From Siderastrea siderea (taxonomy: Eukaryota; Cnidaria; Anthozoa; Scleractinia; Rhizangiidae): a stretch of 64,000 nt of DNA. The DNA lies in assembly GCA_964030785.1 (NCBI GenBank), contig OZ034967.1, positions 56,826,665 through 56,890,664 of the forward strand. Direction: 5' to 3'. The notes below the pieces were generated by a model that ran no database searches, was not told the DNA's origin, and worked only from the letters and a program-made list of their open reading frames with translations. The translations under genes were made by a program, and so were the position numbers. The first letter of the stretch is position 1. Every line of letters begins with the position of its first letter. Of the stretch, positions 43,896 through 56,900 are shown piece after piece.

Positions 43896-44240
43896 TAGCC
43901 TGTTCCAGGCTCTCAGATAGTAGGGACGGCACGAAAATTAGAAAGGGACCGCGGGAACTGGAGAAAAGGGGGGGGGGGGGGGCTACTGTGTATTCTGAGG
44001 TAGCTATTCAAAGTGGATGAACGGCCAAAACAGCTGTCACATTGAGTACATTTGTATGGTCTCTCATCACTGTGTATCTGACTGTGTATCATCAAGTGTC
44101 CCTGCAAATGTGATGACTGCTTGAAGCATTTGTCACATCAAGTACATCTGTATCGTTTCTTTTCCCAGCCTCCACGCATTTTTCGCGCTTGTTTTCGCAA
44201 ATCGTGCTTTTCCCACCATCTCGGAGCCTGGAACAGGCTA
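43896..44240. mobile_element. Inverted-repeat element carrying a zinc-finger fragment
   Basis: TAGCCTGTTCCAGGCTC (43896-43912) and GAGCCTGGAACAGGCTA (44224-44240) are exact inverted copies. Between them lie a poly-G run, a C2H2 zinc-finger coding relic (about 43990-44150, minus) and TTTTCGCGCTTGTTTTCGCA. The layout is that of a small DNA element that has picked up a host gene fragment. Confidence 0.6.
43985..44150 (-). pseudogene. C2H2 zinc-finger fragment (two fingers)
   Basis: The minus strand reads YRCT, a stop, then CDKCFKQSSHLQGHLMIH, a linker ending DERPYKC, and then TQCDSCFGRSSTLNSYLRIH. Finger 1 has a stop codon between its two zinc-binding Cys. Finger 2 has Tyr in place of its first His. 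Both changes rule out a working protein. The spacing otherwise fits the C-x2-C-x12-H-x3-H pattern. Confidence 0.75.
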
Positions 44241-44496
44241 CAATGAATTAAGCTGTAAATTTCACCGATAGACCACTGTGTCATGTGCCCAGTTTTGATG
44301 TAGTTCTGTTACTCGGTGGAACACTAATTGACATTCTATGATCCATGGCTACTTACATAACTTACTTGGAGAACTACCGATGCAAAATATAGTTGGCAAG
44401 ACGGACTTGCGTTACTTGTGTATGGCAAGCTGTCACTGCCAAAAGCCTATCGACTTGTAAATACCGGTCCAAACGGCTTCCAATATCATTGAGTTA

Positions 44497-44600
44497 GAGA
44501 AATTGTATGGTCAGTTTTGGAAATGTATGGTCGAGTTACAAAAATTATATGGTCAGTTTTAGAAATGTATGGTTGAGTTCTGGAAAGCTATGGTTGAGTT
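44497..44600. repeat. ATGGTCAGTTTTGGAAATGT tandem repeat
   Basis: About five imperfect units of about 20-27 bp, TATGGTC/TGAGTT-like, are followed by repeats of AACTCGCTGGCGAG. Confidence 0.7.
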
Positions 44601-44899
44601 GCTTTAGAAAAGTTTCAGTTTTCGCTAGCGAGTTCATTAGCAAGAAAATGAAAACTCGCTGGCGAGAACTCACTATAGCTAGCGATAAAAACTCGCTAAC
44701 GAGTTTGTTGGGGCTGTTGTCAAAATCTGGATCCGACCGAATGAGATCGGGGGACGGATAGGATCGGATTGGATCAACAAAACCTGGATCGGATGACTAA
44801 AAGTAGGGTTGCCTTAAATTCACGCCAAAATTGTCATGTGGTATCCTAGATTAAGATGGCCGAAAGAGAGGTAAGCATATATATATATATATATATACA

Positions 44900-45050
44900 C
44901 CCGTTTTCAAAAACATTGCTACTTGAAAAATATATATACATATATACATCTTTTGTCTTCACAACGCGAAAACAAAAGAATAAATATGAAAACAAAAGGT
45001 AAATATATATGTATATATATTTTTAAAGTTGCAATGTTTTTGAAAACGGG
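44900..45050. mobile_element. 151-bp MITE
   Basis: CCCGTTTTCAAAAACATTGC (44900-44919) and GCAATGTTTTTGAAAACGGG (45031-45050) are exact inverted copies, embedded in TATATA sequence. Confidence 0.8.
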
Positions 45051-45139
45051 TATATAGAATGTCGAGTAACCAACGATGGATGTCGCTTGTGAGAAGGATC
45101 CAAACGGATACACGATGCTTTGACTCAGCTGGGTATGTA

Positions 45140-46945
45140 ATAACGAATGAAAAAAGGAGTCAACTGCAAACTTCTCACATGTCCTTCTTTAATGGTACAG
45201 ACGTTTCGCTCGTTCGGGCTTCTTCAGTGTACAAGCTTCAATTTACAGTACTTGGATTTAAATTGAAAAATTGATATGAAAACTTATATAGGTAACTAAT
45301 AACAATGAGAAATAATAAAGTGTAAAAGTAATGTCTACAAATCTTTTCTACTAAAAAAGGTACGTAATCACGTTGCGTAATAGGATATGTACAAATAGAA
45401 ATCCTGATAAAACAATAGTGAATTAACCCTAAAAACCAGCTCTTAGATGTAACAACAATAAACTGAATAATTCCCACTTTCAGGGTAAACATTTCTTGCA
45501 AACTCATGACACCGCCATGGGTCCAAAGAACGCGTGTAGTTACGCCGACTTGGCTATGGGAATCATCGACCAAAAGGTATAGAGACGACATTTTTGATTT
45601 ATGGACCTAGGGAACCACTTAACTTTATGAATTTCCAGATTTCATCAATTCATTATACCCAACCATTAAATTCACAATGGCAACATCGGAAATTTCACTT
45701 AATGTTTTAGATCTCACCCTTTCTTTGGTTGATGGGTTTATTCAAACGGATATATATTTTAAACCTACGGACCACCCAACCCACTGTACCAAAGCTATCC
45801 CTTTTGGAGTTGTCACTAGAGTTCGCAGAAACTGTTCCACAGATGAAAAATTTGAAGAACGCAGTAAAGAATATCAGAATTATCTTGTAGATTGGGACTA
45901 CCATCCTCAAGTGGTCAAGAAACAATACGACAAAGCTAAAGCCTTACCTAGGGAGGACCTCCTAGTTCCGAAAATGAGAGAGAGAAAAGTCCTTTTCCCC
46001 CTTGTGGTCGATTTTAACCCACATTTGCCCAACATAAGTAAAATCATTAAATCTCATATCCACCTCATTTACAATTCACCTACACTCGCAGAGATTTTTC
46101 CTAAGGGGTCAATCATCCCATCTTATAGAAGAGCTAAAAACATCAAGGAACTTTTAGCGGGACCCAAGAGATCCAATTACAATAATAGCGTCAACTCCGT
46201 CACAGGATGTTGGAAATGTAACAGTAAATGCGATTTATGTAAGAACTATTTTAAAGAAAGTAAGATTTTTCACAGCGCCTGCACAAATCGTTTTTACAGT
46301 AGCAGACAGAATCACAATTGTAAATCTAAAAATGTGATTTATGTAGCCACTTGCAAAAAATGTAACGTTCAGTACGTAGGCTCTACAGCTAATGAGTTCA
46401 AGGTCAGATTCCGTAAAAACAAGTCGGCAATATGTTAACTTATAAGACCACTCGTGAATTAGCCGTGCATTTCAATAAGGAAGAACATCACATGTCTGAC
46501 TTTGAATTTATTGTTATCGAAAAAACTGTGAATGAAAGTGATAATAACACCGATAGGCGTCTGCTAACCAGGGAGGCTTTTTGGTGCTCGCAATTATGTA
46601 CTCTTCAGCCTTCTGGATTGAACAAAAGATCCGAGTTTAATTCTCTGAATAGAATTAGGTCTAATTAATAGCCTGTTTAGTTCTATTTGTACATATCCTA
46701 TTACGCAACGTGATTACGTACCTTTTTTAGTAGAAAAGATTTGTAGACATTACTTTTACACTTTATTATTGCTCATTGTTAGTAGTTACCTATATATTAA
46801 GTTTTCATATCAATTTTTGTTTTATCCAAGTGCTGTAAATTGAAGCTTGTACACTGAAGAAGCCCGAACGGGCGAAACGTGTGTACCATTAAAGAAGGAC
46901 ATGTGAGAAGTTTGCAGTTGACTCCTTTTTTCATTCAAGCTATTA
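45140..46945 (+). mobile_element. GIY-YIG Penelope-like element with inverted terminal repeats
   Basis: The coding remains of a Penelope-like element (45482-46668) lie between inverted repeats of about 265 bp (45140-45405 and 46676-46945). Both arms contain, in mirror order, GACATGTGAGAAGTTTGCAG, TGAAGAAGCCCGAACG, TTTTTAGTAGAAAAGATTTG and ATTACGCAACGTGATTACGT. Inverted terminal repeats with a 5'-truncated body are known for this class. Confidence 0.8.
45482..46668 (+). pseudogene. Penelope-like RT C-terminal half and GIY-YIG nuclease
   Basis: AMGPKNACSYADLAMGIIDQ and then RYRDDIFDLW (RT active site) lie at 45510-45610 in two frames. The open frame 45677-46438 continues with TDIYFKPTDHPTHC and the Cys-rich linker GCWKCNSKCDLCKNYF. 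It ends in the GIY-YIG start VIYVATCKKCNVQYVGST. A frame change at about 46430 leads into 46432-46668 (ELAVHFNKEEHHMSDFEFIV, REAFWCSQLCTLQPSGLN). The 5' part of RT is missing and frames are broken, so it is inactive. Confidence 0.85.
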
Positions 46946-47394
46946 TATATATATATATTTTTGTTTTTGAAAACGCGAAAATTTGGGTCGGTCGGACGAC
47001 GCTAAACGGAGAAAAAAGGGGGATGGCCTCAGAATTAAAAATTACGCTGGGGCAGAATAAATATACAAGGACAATCTATGCAATTAAAAATTTCTTTAAA
47101 ACGTCGATGCTTGTTGACTATCTTATTTCTACATCCAGTCCGTTCCAGTCAGTAACAGCTTAGTAAAAAAAATCGCTGTTTGCCCCAATGGTTCGCGCAC
47201 TGGGTAGACGTAGATCTGTGCGGCGGCGGGTGTTGTAACTGTGTATAACATCATCATTTCTTATGAAGCTGACATCGTAATCTATAAAATTGTTTAATTA
47301 GGGGCTTCAACTTTAATTGTTCGAAAGCCTGCGTGGCGGAGAAATGTCTAGGCAAATCTAATATGGTTCTAGCCGCATTGTTTTGTAATACTTA

Positions 47395-50300
47395 GAGATG
47401 CTGCATGAGGGCCCCATTTTGGGAAATTGTGCTAAAACGTACAAATCAAGAATGTAACTTGTAAACATGGTTACCTTGCAGTACGTTTTGGTACTGAAAA
47501 AACAAATGGAAGAGAGTAGGCACGGCGTGCTACGCCAAACAAAAAACTTAAGCCAGCCTTTTACCAACTGGCATGTATTCATTCTGAACAAAGCGTGAAA
47601 GTAACAATCAAACCACAAGCTCGTGTCCTCTAAAATATTAATAGTAGAACAAGTTAAATCCTCATTTTCCAAAACATGGCAAAATAATACGGAAATTCCC
47701 AGGATCATTAACAAGATTTCGTCAAAGTACTGGGAATAGATTGCAGGAACGTTAGAGTTACATTTCTTCTAATCCATAACCCAGAAAAGTTCGAAATAAA
47801 TTATTCGTCCACCTGCATGAACACGAATTTCTTTGTTTCAAGTATTTTGTCATTTACGCCATTTTGGGAAATTGTGTTAAAACGTACAAATCAAAAGTGT
47901 AACTTGTAAACATGGTTACCTTGCAGTACGTTCCGGTACTGAAGGGAATATTTTGGAAGAGAGTTAGCAAGGCGTGCTACGGGAAATAGCAAACTTTGAA
48001 CAACCTGCCGTTTGCCAACTGCCGTGCAGTACATAAAATTTTCTTTGTTAGCTTCGCGGAAACTCGCTTTAAACTCAAATGCAATACAAAACAGCTTTCT
48101 GGGTATTAACTATTGACGGTTTCTTGAGATTTTTTGATACGGGAATAGGTTATAGGAACGATGGATTATATCTCTTCTAATGCTTAACACTGAAACTAGA
48201 CTCCAAATAAGTTATTTGCCCACCCGCATCAAAGTGAATTTCTTTGTTTCAATTATTTTAGCATTTACGCCATTTTGGTAAAGTGTACTAAAACATACAA
48301 ATAAAAGTGTAACTTGTAGACGTGGTTACCTTGCAGTACGTTCCGTTACTGAAGGTAATTGATTTTGGGAGAGATTTAGCACCAAGTGCTTTGGCAAAGA
48401 GCAAACTTCACTCAGCCTGCCGTTTGCCAACTGCTGTGCAGTGCATAAAATTTTCTTTGTGAGCTTAGTGGAAACTCGCTAAAAACTCAAATCTCAAATG
48501 AAAGACAAAACAGCTTTCTCAGTGTTATCTATTTCTTGAGATGTTTTGGCGTTATTTTATAATTTAACACCTTTTTTTTAAAAGAGATGACAGTTTTTTT
48601 TCTTACCATGTGGCCAATTTGACTGAATAAACCGGCCAAACACTGATACAAAACGAAGCCAACCTTTCAAACTTCTATGGTCTAATTCCTCTGTTTCCTT
48701 TCAAAAAAGATGACAAAAAAGGAACTAATTGACAAAAAAGGAAGAAGAGCAATAAAACGTTTCACCTCAGTTGATTGCCAGGTAACTAACACTTGGTAGG
48801 AATATATTTTACCCTTAGTTTCAACAAATGACGACGTTCTAAAACAAATGCAATGATTTGTAATGATTCTGGTGTGTACTTAATATAATGTATTTGAATA
48901 TCGACATATCTTTACCAAGACCTAAAAAAGCCAGACTTGAACTAGTTAACAAGTAGCATGTATTCTCTCCAAGAAAAGCGTGAAAGAAACAATCAAGCCA
49001 CATGCTTTTTCCAAGAAAACGTCAATAACAGCACAAGTTATAATTAAGTTTTGTGTCATTTGATTCCGCGCCGAACACGACTGTTCGTGTTTTAAATCTT
49101 GATTTTATTAAAACATAATATCGTTTATTTTAGTTTATTACAATGTAATATTAATTTTTCTTAGGTAGGTAGTTAGTTACACGTACACACGACCCCTCAA
49201 GCATGTATTTGCTTTAAAACAGATCGTGGTTAAATAAAGGTTTACTTACTTACTTACTTACTGGGAACGAGTATGGGTTGACACCATTGCTGAGAGCGCA
49301 TGTTTAACTATTTTAAAAGAATATGATTACAGGCAGAGTTTGTCTCGTCGCCGTTTTCGTGGAATTATTTCGGTCTCGTGAATTGCAAGGTAATCGACTT
49401 TTCCAGTGTTTATGATCAAAACGGGTCGTAACACCATTTTTAGCTTTTATTGTGTTAGATATCAATGAAATGCCAAATGATTAAAAAGATAACTGTTTTT
49501 TTTGTCCTTTAATTTGTTTTAGAAAAATTGTGACTCCACTACTTTCAAGGCAAAGATTGATCTATTGAAAAAAGGATACAATCTAAGAAAAAAGACAAGT
49601 AGGATAAGAATGTGAAAATGAAATAAGTGTTTAGCTTTGCAGCCTGGCAATTCACACTTAGGAGAACTATCATTTTGACGAGAACTGTTTCGCTTTAATT
49701 TAAGTAGAATTTGAAATGTCAGAATTGAAATCGTTGTACTACTAGTAATTTCTTTAATGCTTAAATAGTTAATTAAACAAAGGCGGATTATGACACATGT
49801 TGTTATATTTTCCCCTTGTTTTGGAATTATTTTAATGTAGTGAATTTCGCTAAAACTATAAAGAGGGTTTTTAGTAAACAAATTTTCCAGTGGTTACGAC
49901 CATGACAGATATTCTATTTTAACTTTGACTATGCTATATGACCGAACAAAGATTGTTTCTTCTTAATCTCTAAATTTCTGTTTAAAAAAATATGTGACTA
50001 CGGCTTACTTTCAATGTAAAAAAGGACATAATCCACGAAAAAAGACAAGTGCAGCAAGAATAACAAAATGAAATGCGTTTTTAGCTTTGAAGCCTGGCAA
50101 TTCACACTTTGGAGGACTGTTCCTTTTAGGTTATGTATAAATTTGAGTAGTGACGCCTCATTCTAACGACTTGCTTAAAGTACCCTTGTCTGGCTTGTAT
50201 TCGCTCGAAGCAAAGCGCGCACGTAACAATCAAACCACAAGCTCATTTCCTTTAAAATATCAACAATAGACAGATAAGAAAAATCTTCATGTTATGTTTC

Positions 50301-53000
50301 CAAAACAGGACAAAATAACAATGACATTCTTATGATGATTAACAAGATTTTCTCAAAGTATATGGGAATAGCTTAAAGGAACGATAGATTACTTTTGTCT
50401 CCTGCATAACGCGGAAACTAAAATTCCAAATAAATTATTAGTCCACCCGCATCAAAGTGAATTTCTTTGTTTCAATTATTTTATCATTCACGCCATTCCG
50501 GGAAAGTGTGCTAAAACGTACAAATCAAAGTGTAACTTGTAAACATGGGTTACCTTACAGTACGTTCCGTTACTGAAGATAAAATTTTTGGAGAGATTTA
50601 GCACCGAGTGCTATGGCAAATAACAAACTTCACTCAACCTGCCGTTTGCCAACTCGTGTGAAGCGCATAAAATTTTCTTTGCGAGCTTAGCAGAAACTCG
50701 ATAAAAACTCAAATGAACAAAACAGCTCTCTCAGTATTATCTAATAACGGTTTCTTGAGATGTTTTTAAAATGAGATGACAGTTTTCTCTGCAATGTGAC
50801 TGATTAAGCCAGACAAACACGGATACAAAACGAAGCCAACCTTTCATACTTCAATCATCTAATTCTTTTGATGGTTTTCAAAATAGTTCAAAAATCGTTG
50901 GTTCGTTCGTTCTTGCTTTAAGTTTTGCAGAGCTACTGAATAAATGATGTCGTTCACTGGCGCTAAGAAGGGTCGTGCTTAGTATGAGGCCTCTTAATAG
51001 AGGTTTGACTATTTTTTCTTCTCACTTAATTTTTAAATTCAAATTACTCGATCAGACAATCCTTCTGGTCTTGTCGTACCTTTTCTCAGTTTCGAGAAAA
51101 AAGGTAATGATGCAGCAGCAAATCACCGAGATAAGACTAACGAGAACTGTTTGTTTTCAATTTAGGTAGAATTTGGAATGAAAGAATTGAAATAAGATCA
51201 GTTTTAAATAGCATAGTAAACAAAGATTGGAAACATCGCGGGTTATCGGCACATATTAATTTATTTACCCTTGATTTGGAATTATTTTAGTGTAGAGGAT
51301 TTTAAACGAACTTTATACCAGTAGTTACGACCAGGTCTTATTATCTTCCTTAGCTATCATTGTGCTATATATCATATCAATGAAATGTCAAATGACTAAA
51401 TAAAGATTGTTATCTCTTGCTTTATAAGTGTTTTTTTCTGTTTCAGAAAAAATGTGAGTGCACTATTTTCAAGGAAAAGGTTGATGTAGTAAAAAAGGAC
51501 TTAATCCACATAAAAGACAAGTAGGGCAAATATAACAGAGTGAAATAAGTGTTTAGCTTTGCAGCCTGACAATTCATACTCGAGAGGACTAATTCCATTT
51601 TCAGCCATTAGCCAAAATTGATGTAAGCGTCCTGAGAATAAAAAAATGACTTTATCAAGTTATGCATTTCAATGTTGACGCCTTATTCTTAAGCCTTGTT
51701 GAATAACCCTTGTTAACTGTTTAACAACTGGCACGTATTCATTCATAAGCAAAGCGTGAAAGTGACAATCAAACCACAAGCTCGTGTCCTTTAAAACATT
51801 TTAAAGAACAAGTTAAATTCTTATGTTTCCAAAGCAGGGCAATAGAAATTCTCAGGATCACTAACAAGATTTCCTCTAATTATTGGGAATAGATTATGGG
51901 ACGAAATATCACTTTTTTTTCTAATCCATAGCGCAAAAACTTAAACTTCGAAATAAATTATTTGTCCACCTGCATGGAAATAATTTTCTTTGTTTCAATT
52001 TTTTATCATTTACACTATTTTGGTAAATTGTACTAAAACGTCAAAGTGTAACTTGTAAACATGGTTACCTTGCAGTACGTTCCACCGGGTACTGAAGGAA
52101 ATGTTTTGAGAAAGCCTTAGCACGGTGTGCAACTACTGCACGTTCCAAATTTTAACCTGCAACTGCTGTGCAGTAAATAAAATTTTCTTTGTAAACTTCG
52201 CAGCACTCGCTGAAAAATAAAATTCAAAACAAAACAGCTTTCTGAGTATTATCTAGCGACGGTTTGTTGAAATGTTTTGTTGTCATTTTATAAATAAGCA
52301 CCCTTTGTTAATTGAGATGACAGTTTTCTCTGCAATGTGACTGTTTAAGCCGGACAATCACTGACACAAAACGATGCCAACCTCTCATATTTTATCATCT
52401 AATTCCTTTGTTTATTTTCAAAATAGATAAAAAAATATTTCGTCCTTTTTTGCCGAGCTTTTTTGAATCCTTTTGGCTGTGTAATTAACGAATGGCAAAT
52501 GGCTAATGGAAATATGGTTTTACGGGAAAAAAGGTTTGATTAGTTTGCTTTTACGTGTAACAGGGACGGAGCGTTTCTGACAAAAACCAGGACAATTGGA
52601 GCAAGATTTAACTAGTTTAAGAAGAAAAAAAAGAAGAGCAATAATGACTTTTACCTTGATTGCCACTGGGGTAACTGACACTTCGGTCGACCGTTTTACA
52701 AAAGCAATGATTTTATAATGATTCTGGTGTCTAAGCATTTGAATATCAACACATCTTTGTCAAGCCTTGAGAAGGCCTGGCTAACTAGTTAATAAGTGGC
52801 ATGTATTTATTCTAAGCAAACCATGAAAGTGACAATCAAACTACATGCTATTGTTCTTTAGAACAATAATAGTGCAAGTTATAATAATTCTTATGTGTGC
52901 AAAATATGGCAAAGCAAGGAGGGAATTCTCGGGAATATTATTTTTTAAAAACATTTCTTTTAAATATCGGACATCGATCACACGAAGAACACATCGTAGT
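47395..53000. repeat. Array of diverged ~1.1-1.5-kb tandem units
   Basis: Three landmarks recur in order. The first, AAAGCGTGAAAGTAACAATC (or variants), is near 47590, 48970, 50215, 51745 and 52820. The second, GTGTAACTTGTAAACATGGTTACCTTGCAGTACGTTC, recurs in variant form near 47450, 47900, 48310, 50530 and 52045. The third, GCCTGGCAATTCACACTT, is near 49642, 50093 and 51566. CTGCCGTTTGCCAACTGC and ATAAAATTTTCTTTG also recur. Units are decayed and unequally deleted. No protein-coding frame is supported. Confidence 0.75.
49140..49262 (+). mobile_element. Retroposon 3' end with (TTAC)n tail
   Basis: CGACCCCTCAAGCATGTATT, then AAATAAAGG, then four to five TTAC units form a LINE-like terminus inside the long tandem array. 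Confidence 0.45.
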
Positions 53001-53577
53001 TCTTTAATGACTATTCAAATTTATATCTACAACGCAACAACAAGGTCCGTGCAGTAACAGAGGCTAAAAGGATCACTGCAAAGTTAACAAGTCAAAAGCA
53101 ATAAAAATGTTTAAGAAATGGCAGCAGAATTCGGCGGATTCACCTATTAACGAAGTACTTTCGTTTGTTGTGAAAAGGTCATGCCAAAAAAGCACCCTCA
53201 TTGTCTCGCCTCCCCATATGCTTGCGTACAGCTGAAGTCCCAAACTGATTAGAATGGATCAGGAACAACGCCGCATTTCTTGTCTTCTGAAGCAGAAGTG
53301 TAGCTACTTATCGTGGGTCGTGGGTGTAATTTGAAACAATTTTTGTCTATTTTTATTTGTGTCATAATTTAATAAATTCAATACAAAGAGTGCACAATAA
53401 GCTATACTATATACAAACAAACAAAACATGGCCGACTCATGTGAATGCAGATGAAGAAAAAAGTGAAGCCTCAGTTCTGTAGAAGTTCAGCTCCCAAAGA
53501 GTTTAACTCCTCCGGAAAGGAGTTTAGCTCAGTTTATTATGACTGTTTATTATGATATTAATTACAATAAATTACAA

Positions 53578-53579
53578 TA

Positions 53580-53650
<71 letters not shown>
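53578..53650. repeat. (AAT)n microsatellite
   Basis: About 24 AAT triplets run in a row. About 80 bp further on (53728-53800) is an (AAATG)n run. Confidence 0.95.
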
Positions 53651-53903
53651 GGCTACACTAGCCCGCAAATAGCTATTGCTTATCTAGGCGGGTAGTGTTT
53701 ACAGATAAATAAATAAGAATGAAGTACACGAAATGAAATGAAATGAAATGAAATGAAATGAAATAAAATAAAATGAAATGAAATAAAATAAAATAAATGA
53801 GAAATAAATTATATTGTAAATAAAAATGTATAGTTGAAATTAATAAGCCCATATCAAGTTAAACAGTTACTTAGCAAAGAGCGATTTTTTGTATTGAGGT
53901 GTG

Positions 53904-54351
53904 TGTAGGTGCCAGAATTTTTCGTTTTTGTTCGTTACTCTTTTGTTTCCTTTCCTTAATTAGCGTCTTTTGTTTTTAGGGTTTTTGTTATACTTGTTAG
54001 TTTTATTTTGCATATTGTATACATAGTCTCGCAGCTTAATTTTCGGCAGTGTGCTAGTTTGTTCAGTTCGAATCAGTTTGTTAATTCAAGTTTCCATTTT
54101 CGTTGTCGTAGCCGAAGGATTTTGTTTTCGTCTTTATTGTCACATTCGTCTTGAAAGCTTCGTCGTCTATTTCGGTTTTGTCATTTTCTGTACCTTTCTT
54201 GTCAGTTGTTTATAGTTAGTTTATGTTCATTTCTCTTTTGTAATTTTTGTTTCAGTCACCGTATCCTTCGTATCCTTCGAATCCTTCGTATCCCTTTTGG
54301 AAATAAATTGTGTTGAGTATTGGATGCGCGTTATCTGCGTTTGCGACGACA
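53904..54351 (+). repeat. BEL/Pao 5' LTR
   Basis: This 448-bp LTR begins TGTAGGTGCC and ends GCGACGACA. It has one more CCTTCGTAT-type unit than the 3' LTR, plus about ten single-base differences. Confidence 0.9.
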
Positions 54352-54394
54352 TTTCGTAAAAGACGAATCCCTTGCTTGGTTGTGATCGGTTACT

Positions 54395-55995
54395 ATGTCG
54401 TTGTTGGAGGAAACTGAAGCTGTTCGTTCCAGTACACGTGTTCGTAAACCCAACTCTACTTTGGATCAAGACGGTATACGGATGGAGCGAGTGCGAGAGC
54501 TGAGAAATAGAAGGAGAGGTTTTTTGTCATGCATCACAACCAAACGTAAAGAAATCGACGATTTATTAAACGATGTGAACAATTTGGAGCCCGTAAGAGT
54601 CAAGTTATCCGAACTTACGGATGTATTTCGAAAGTTCGTGGAGGCTCATAATGCCTACAACAGTGAATTGGTGGATGATACTCAAAAGGAAGAATTAAAT
54701 GTCTACTTTACCGAAATTGAAGCAAGTTTGAACTTTTTCTGTGAGACTGTTAATGACTGGCTACGCGTAACAAAGGCCAAGCTTCATGATATGGAGATAA
54801 CGCCAGATAATAGCGCTTCCCAAATCGGTTCTAATGTGCGCCAATACAAACCTAAAGGTTCTTCACGCTGCGATTCCACTTTCAGTCGGGCGTCTAATTC
54901 GAGTTCAATATCTGCGGCCAGAGCTAAAGAAGCAGCTAGAATAGCGGAGATTAAAGCTGAATCTCTCGCTTTAAAGCAGCGACAGCTACTTCACGAAACG
55001 GAACTTCGTCTGAAAAGGCAAGAATACCAGTTGCAGTTAAAGAAGGATGAATTAAAACTGGAGACAGAGTACGCAAAAGCTGTTGCCAGAGAAGAAGCTT
55101 ACGCTAAAGCAGAATTGAAGTATCTTGGTCCTATTGTTGCCCCGAGTCAACCCCGCTTTCGTGTTCCACTTACGGCGGCCTGCTTCAGAAATGTGGAGGA
55201 TAGTTCGAAACGTGAACCACTTCAGAGATTATCAGCTGCCCAGCAAGTTGAAGCAGCGAGTCTTAAACCTAGCAAAGTTGATGATCAAGTGAGTTTTGCA
55301 AGAAGTTCAAGTTCGGATTCTAATAATTCGGGACTGAGTGACCAGGCTTATCAGATTCTCGTGCAACAAAATCGAGTGATGGACGAGTTTGTTAAACAAC
55401 AGCAAAGGGACACTTTACCTAGAAGACTCGTACCTGTATTTGATGGCAACCTCTGGAATATTGCACCTTTATGCGCGCTTTCGAAACAGTGATTGAAGCC
55501 AAAGAACCTGATTCCGCTGGCAGACTTTACTACCTCGAACAGCATACTTCTGGAAGACCTCAGGAAATTGTGCGCAGCTGCCTCTACATGAAAGCCGAGG
55601 AGGGATATACTAAAGCAAAGAAGCTTTTGGAGAGTAAATTTGGCCAGAAGCATAAAATTGCGATGGCTTACGTGGACCAAGTAACTAACGGACCGCGCAT
55701 TAAAGATGAAGACGCCGATTCTTTGGAAGGATTTTCCATTTTACTGTCAAGTTGTACGAACACCCTCACAGCCATTGGATACTCAAGCAAGATTGAAGGT
55801 CCAGATAACATGCGGAAGATCCTAGACAGGCTTCCACCGAAATTGCAAGCAAGATGGCGGGACAAAGCCGATCGTATCCTCAACGAAAAAGAGAGAGAGG
55901 TCTGCATCGAAGACATTTCTCGGTTTGTCGAGGAGAAGTCCCGATCCTTGAGCAACCCAATCTTTGGCAAGCTCCCCTGCCTGGAAACGAAATAA
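54395..55995 (+). pseudogene. BEL/Pao gag region
   Basis: The frame opens at 54395 with a Lys/Glu-rich coiled-coil-like segment (repeated AxxxAEIKAES, LKRQEYQLQLKKDELKLE). A one-base loss near 55450, just after LVPVFDGN, shifts it into the frame 55471-55995 (MRAFETVIEAKEPDSAGRLY, YLEQHTSGRP, LLESKFGQ). This part is the capsid-like domain of Pao gag proteins. A second frameshift near 55985 leads into the zinc knuckle. Confidence 0.85.
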
Positions 55996-55997
55996 AG

Positions 55998-56900
55998 ATC
56001 AACAAAGAAAAGAGGGCAAAGTCCAAGCCTGACAAGCCTGGAGCTAAACAGCTAAGCTTCGTTACCATCTCAGAAAAGAATCTAGCTGACCCTGTATCTT
56101 CATCGTCTGGTAACAAGTCAAGTCCAGCCAATTCTTCAAAGGGAAATTGTCCCTTTTGTCATGAGGACCACAACCTGATTGACTGTCCTAGTTTTGCCAA
56201 AGTGCCTAATCAGGAACGTGTTTTTGTGATGAAACAGAGGTTATGCTTTTCCTGCTTGAGAGGAGGTCATCAGTCCAGAGGGCGTTACAAGAAGAAGCCC
56301 TGTACCCACTGCCACGGACGACCTGCTACGGTGATGCACGTTCATCCGTTGGAAGACAAGCATTCACAGCGCAAACCTGAAGTCTCCAGTGAAACTCCTG
56401 TCCAGAGCAGCGAGAACAGATCACAGGAAAGCATCAGCCAGAGCAACCCCGAGCAGAGAAGCGCCGAACCTAGCAGTGTTGAGCACTTTTGTGCTCTAAC
56501 ATCATTCGATGGTTCTGTCACTGCGTTACCCATTTTGCCTGTGAAGATTAAAGTCAAAGGGAATCCTCGTTACATTGAAACTTATGCGCTTTTGGATAAT
56601 GGCTCTAAAAAGTCCACCTTCTGCTCGCGTAGCCTTCTGGAACGCCTTAGAATCAGCGGCAAGAAAACAAGGCTTAAGCTGACTACAATGGGAAGAAGTG
56701 AAGAAGTTGACAGCATCATCGTTTAGGATCTGGAGGTGTCCAGCCTGTACGAGAACGTTGTCATTCCGTTGCATGAAGTGCTCTCCAGACCAGTTAGGCC
56801 TGTTGCAAAGGATGAAATCCCTAAGCAAGACGATGTGGAACGATGGCCGCACCTGTGAGGCTTTGTTCACCTGCCAGAGTTAGACTCTCACGTAGAACTG
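55998..56900 (+). pseudogene. BEL/Pao zinc knuckle and aspartic protease
   Basis: CPFCHEDHNLIDCPSF, then LCFSCLRGGHQSR and CTHCHG, are zinc-binding clusters. YIETYALLDNGSKKSTFCSR carries the D-x-G-S protease motif of the Pao peptidase family. TAG at about 56726 and TGA at about 56858 stop the frame. Homology continues past both stops. Confidence 0.8.

Noticed and set aside
46850..46895. Hammerhead-ribozyme-like core CTGAAGAAGCCCGAACGGGCGAAAC
   Set aside because: It recalls the CUGANGA...GAAA core known from some Penelope-like elements, but it has one extra base before the stem. The outer flanks pair with each other as a simple hairpin, so I do not call a ribozyme. A structure search would decide.
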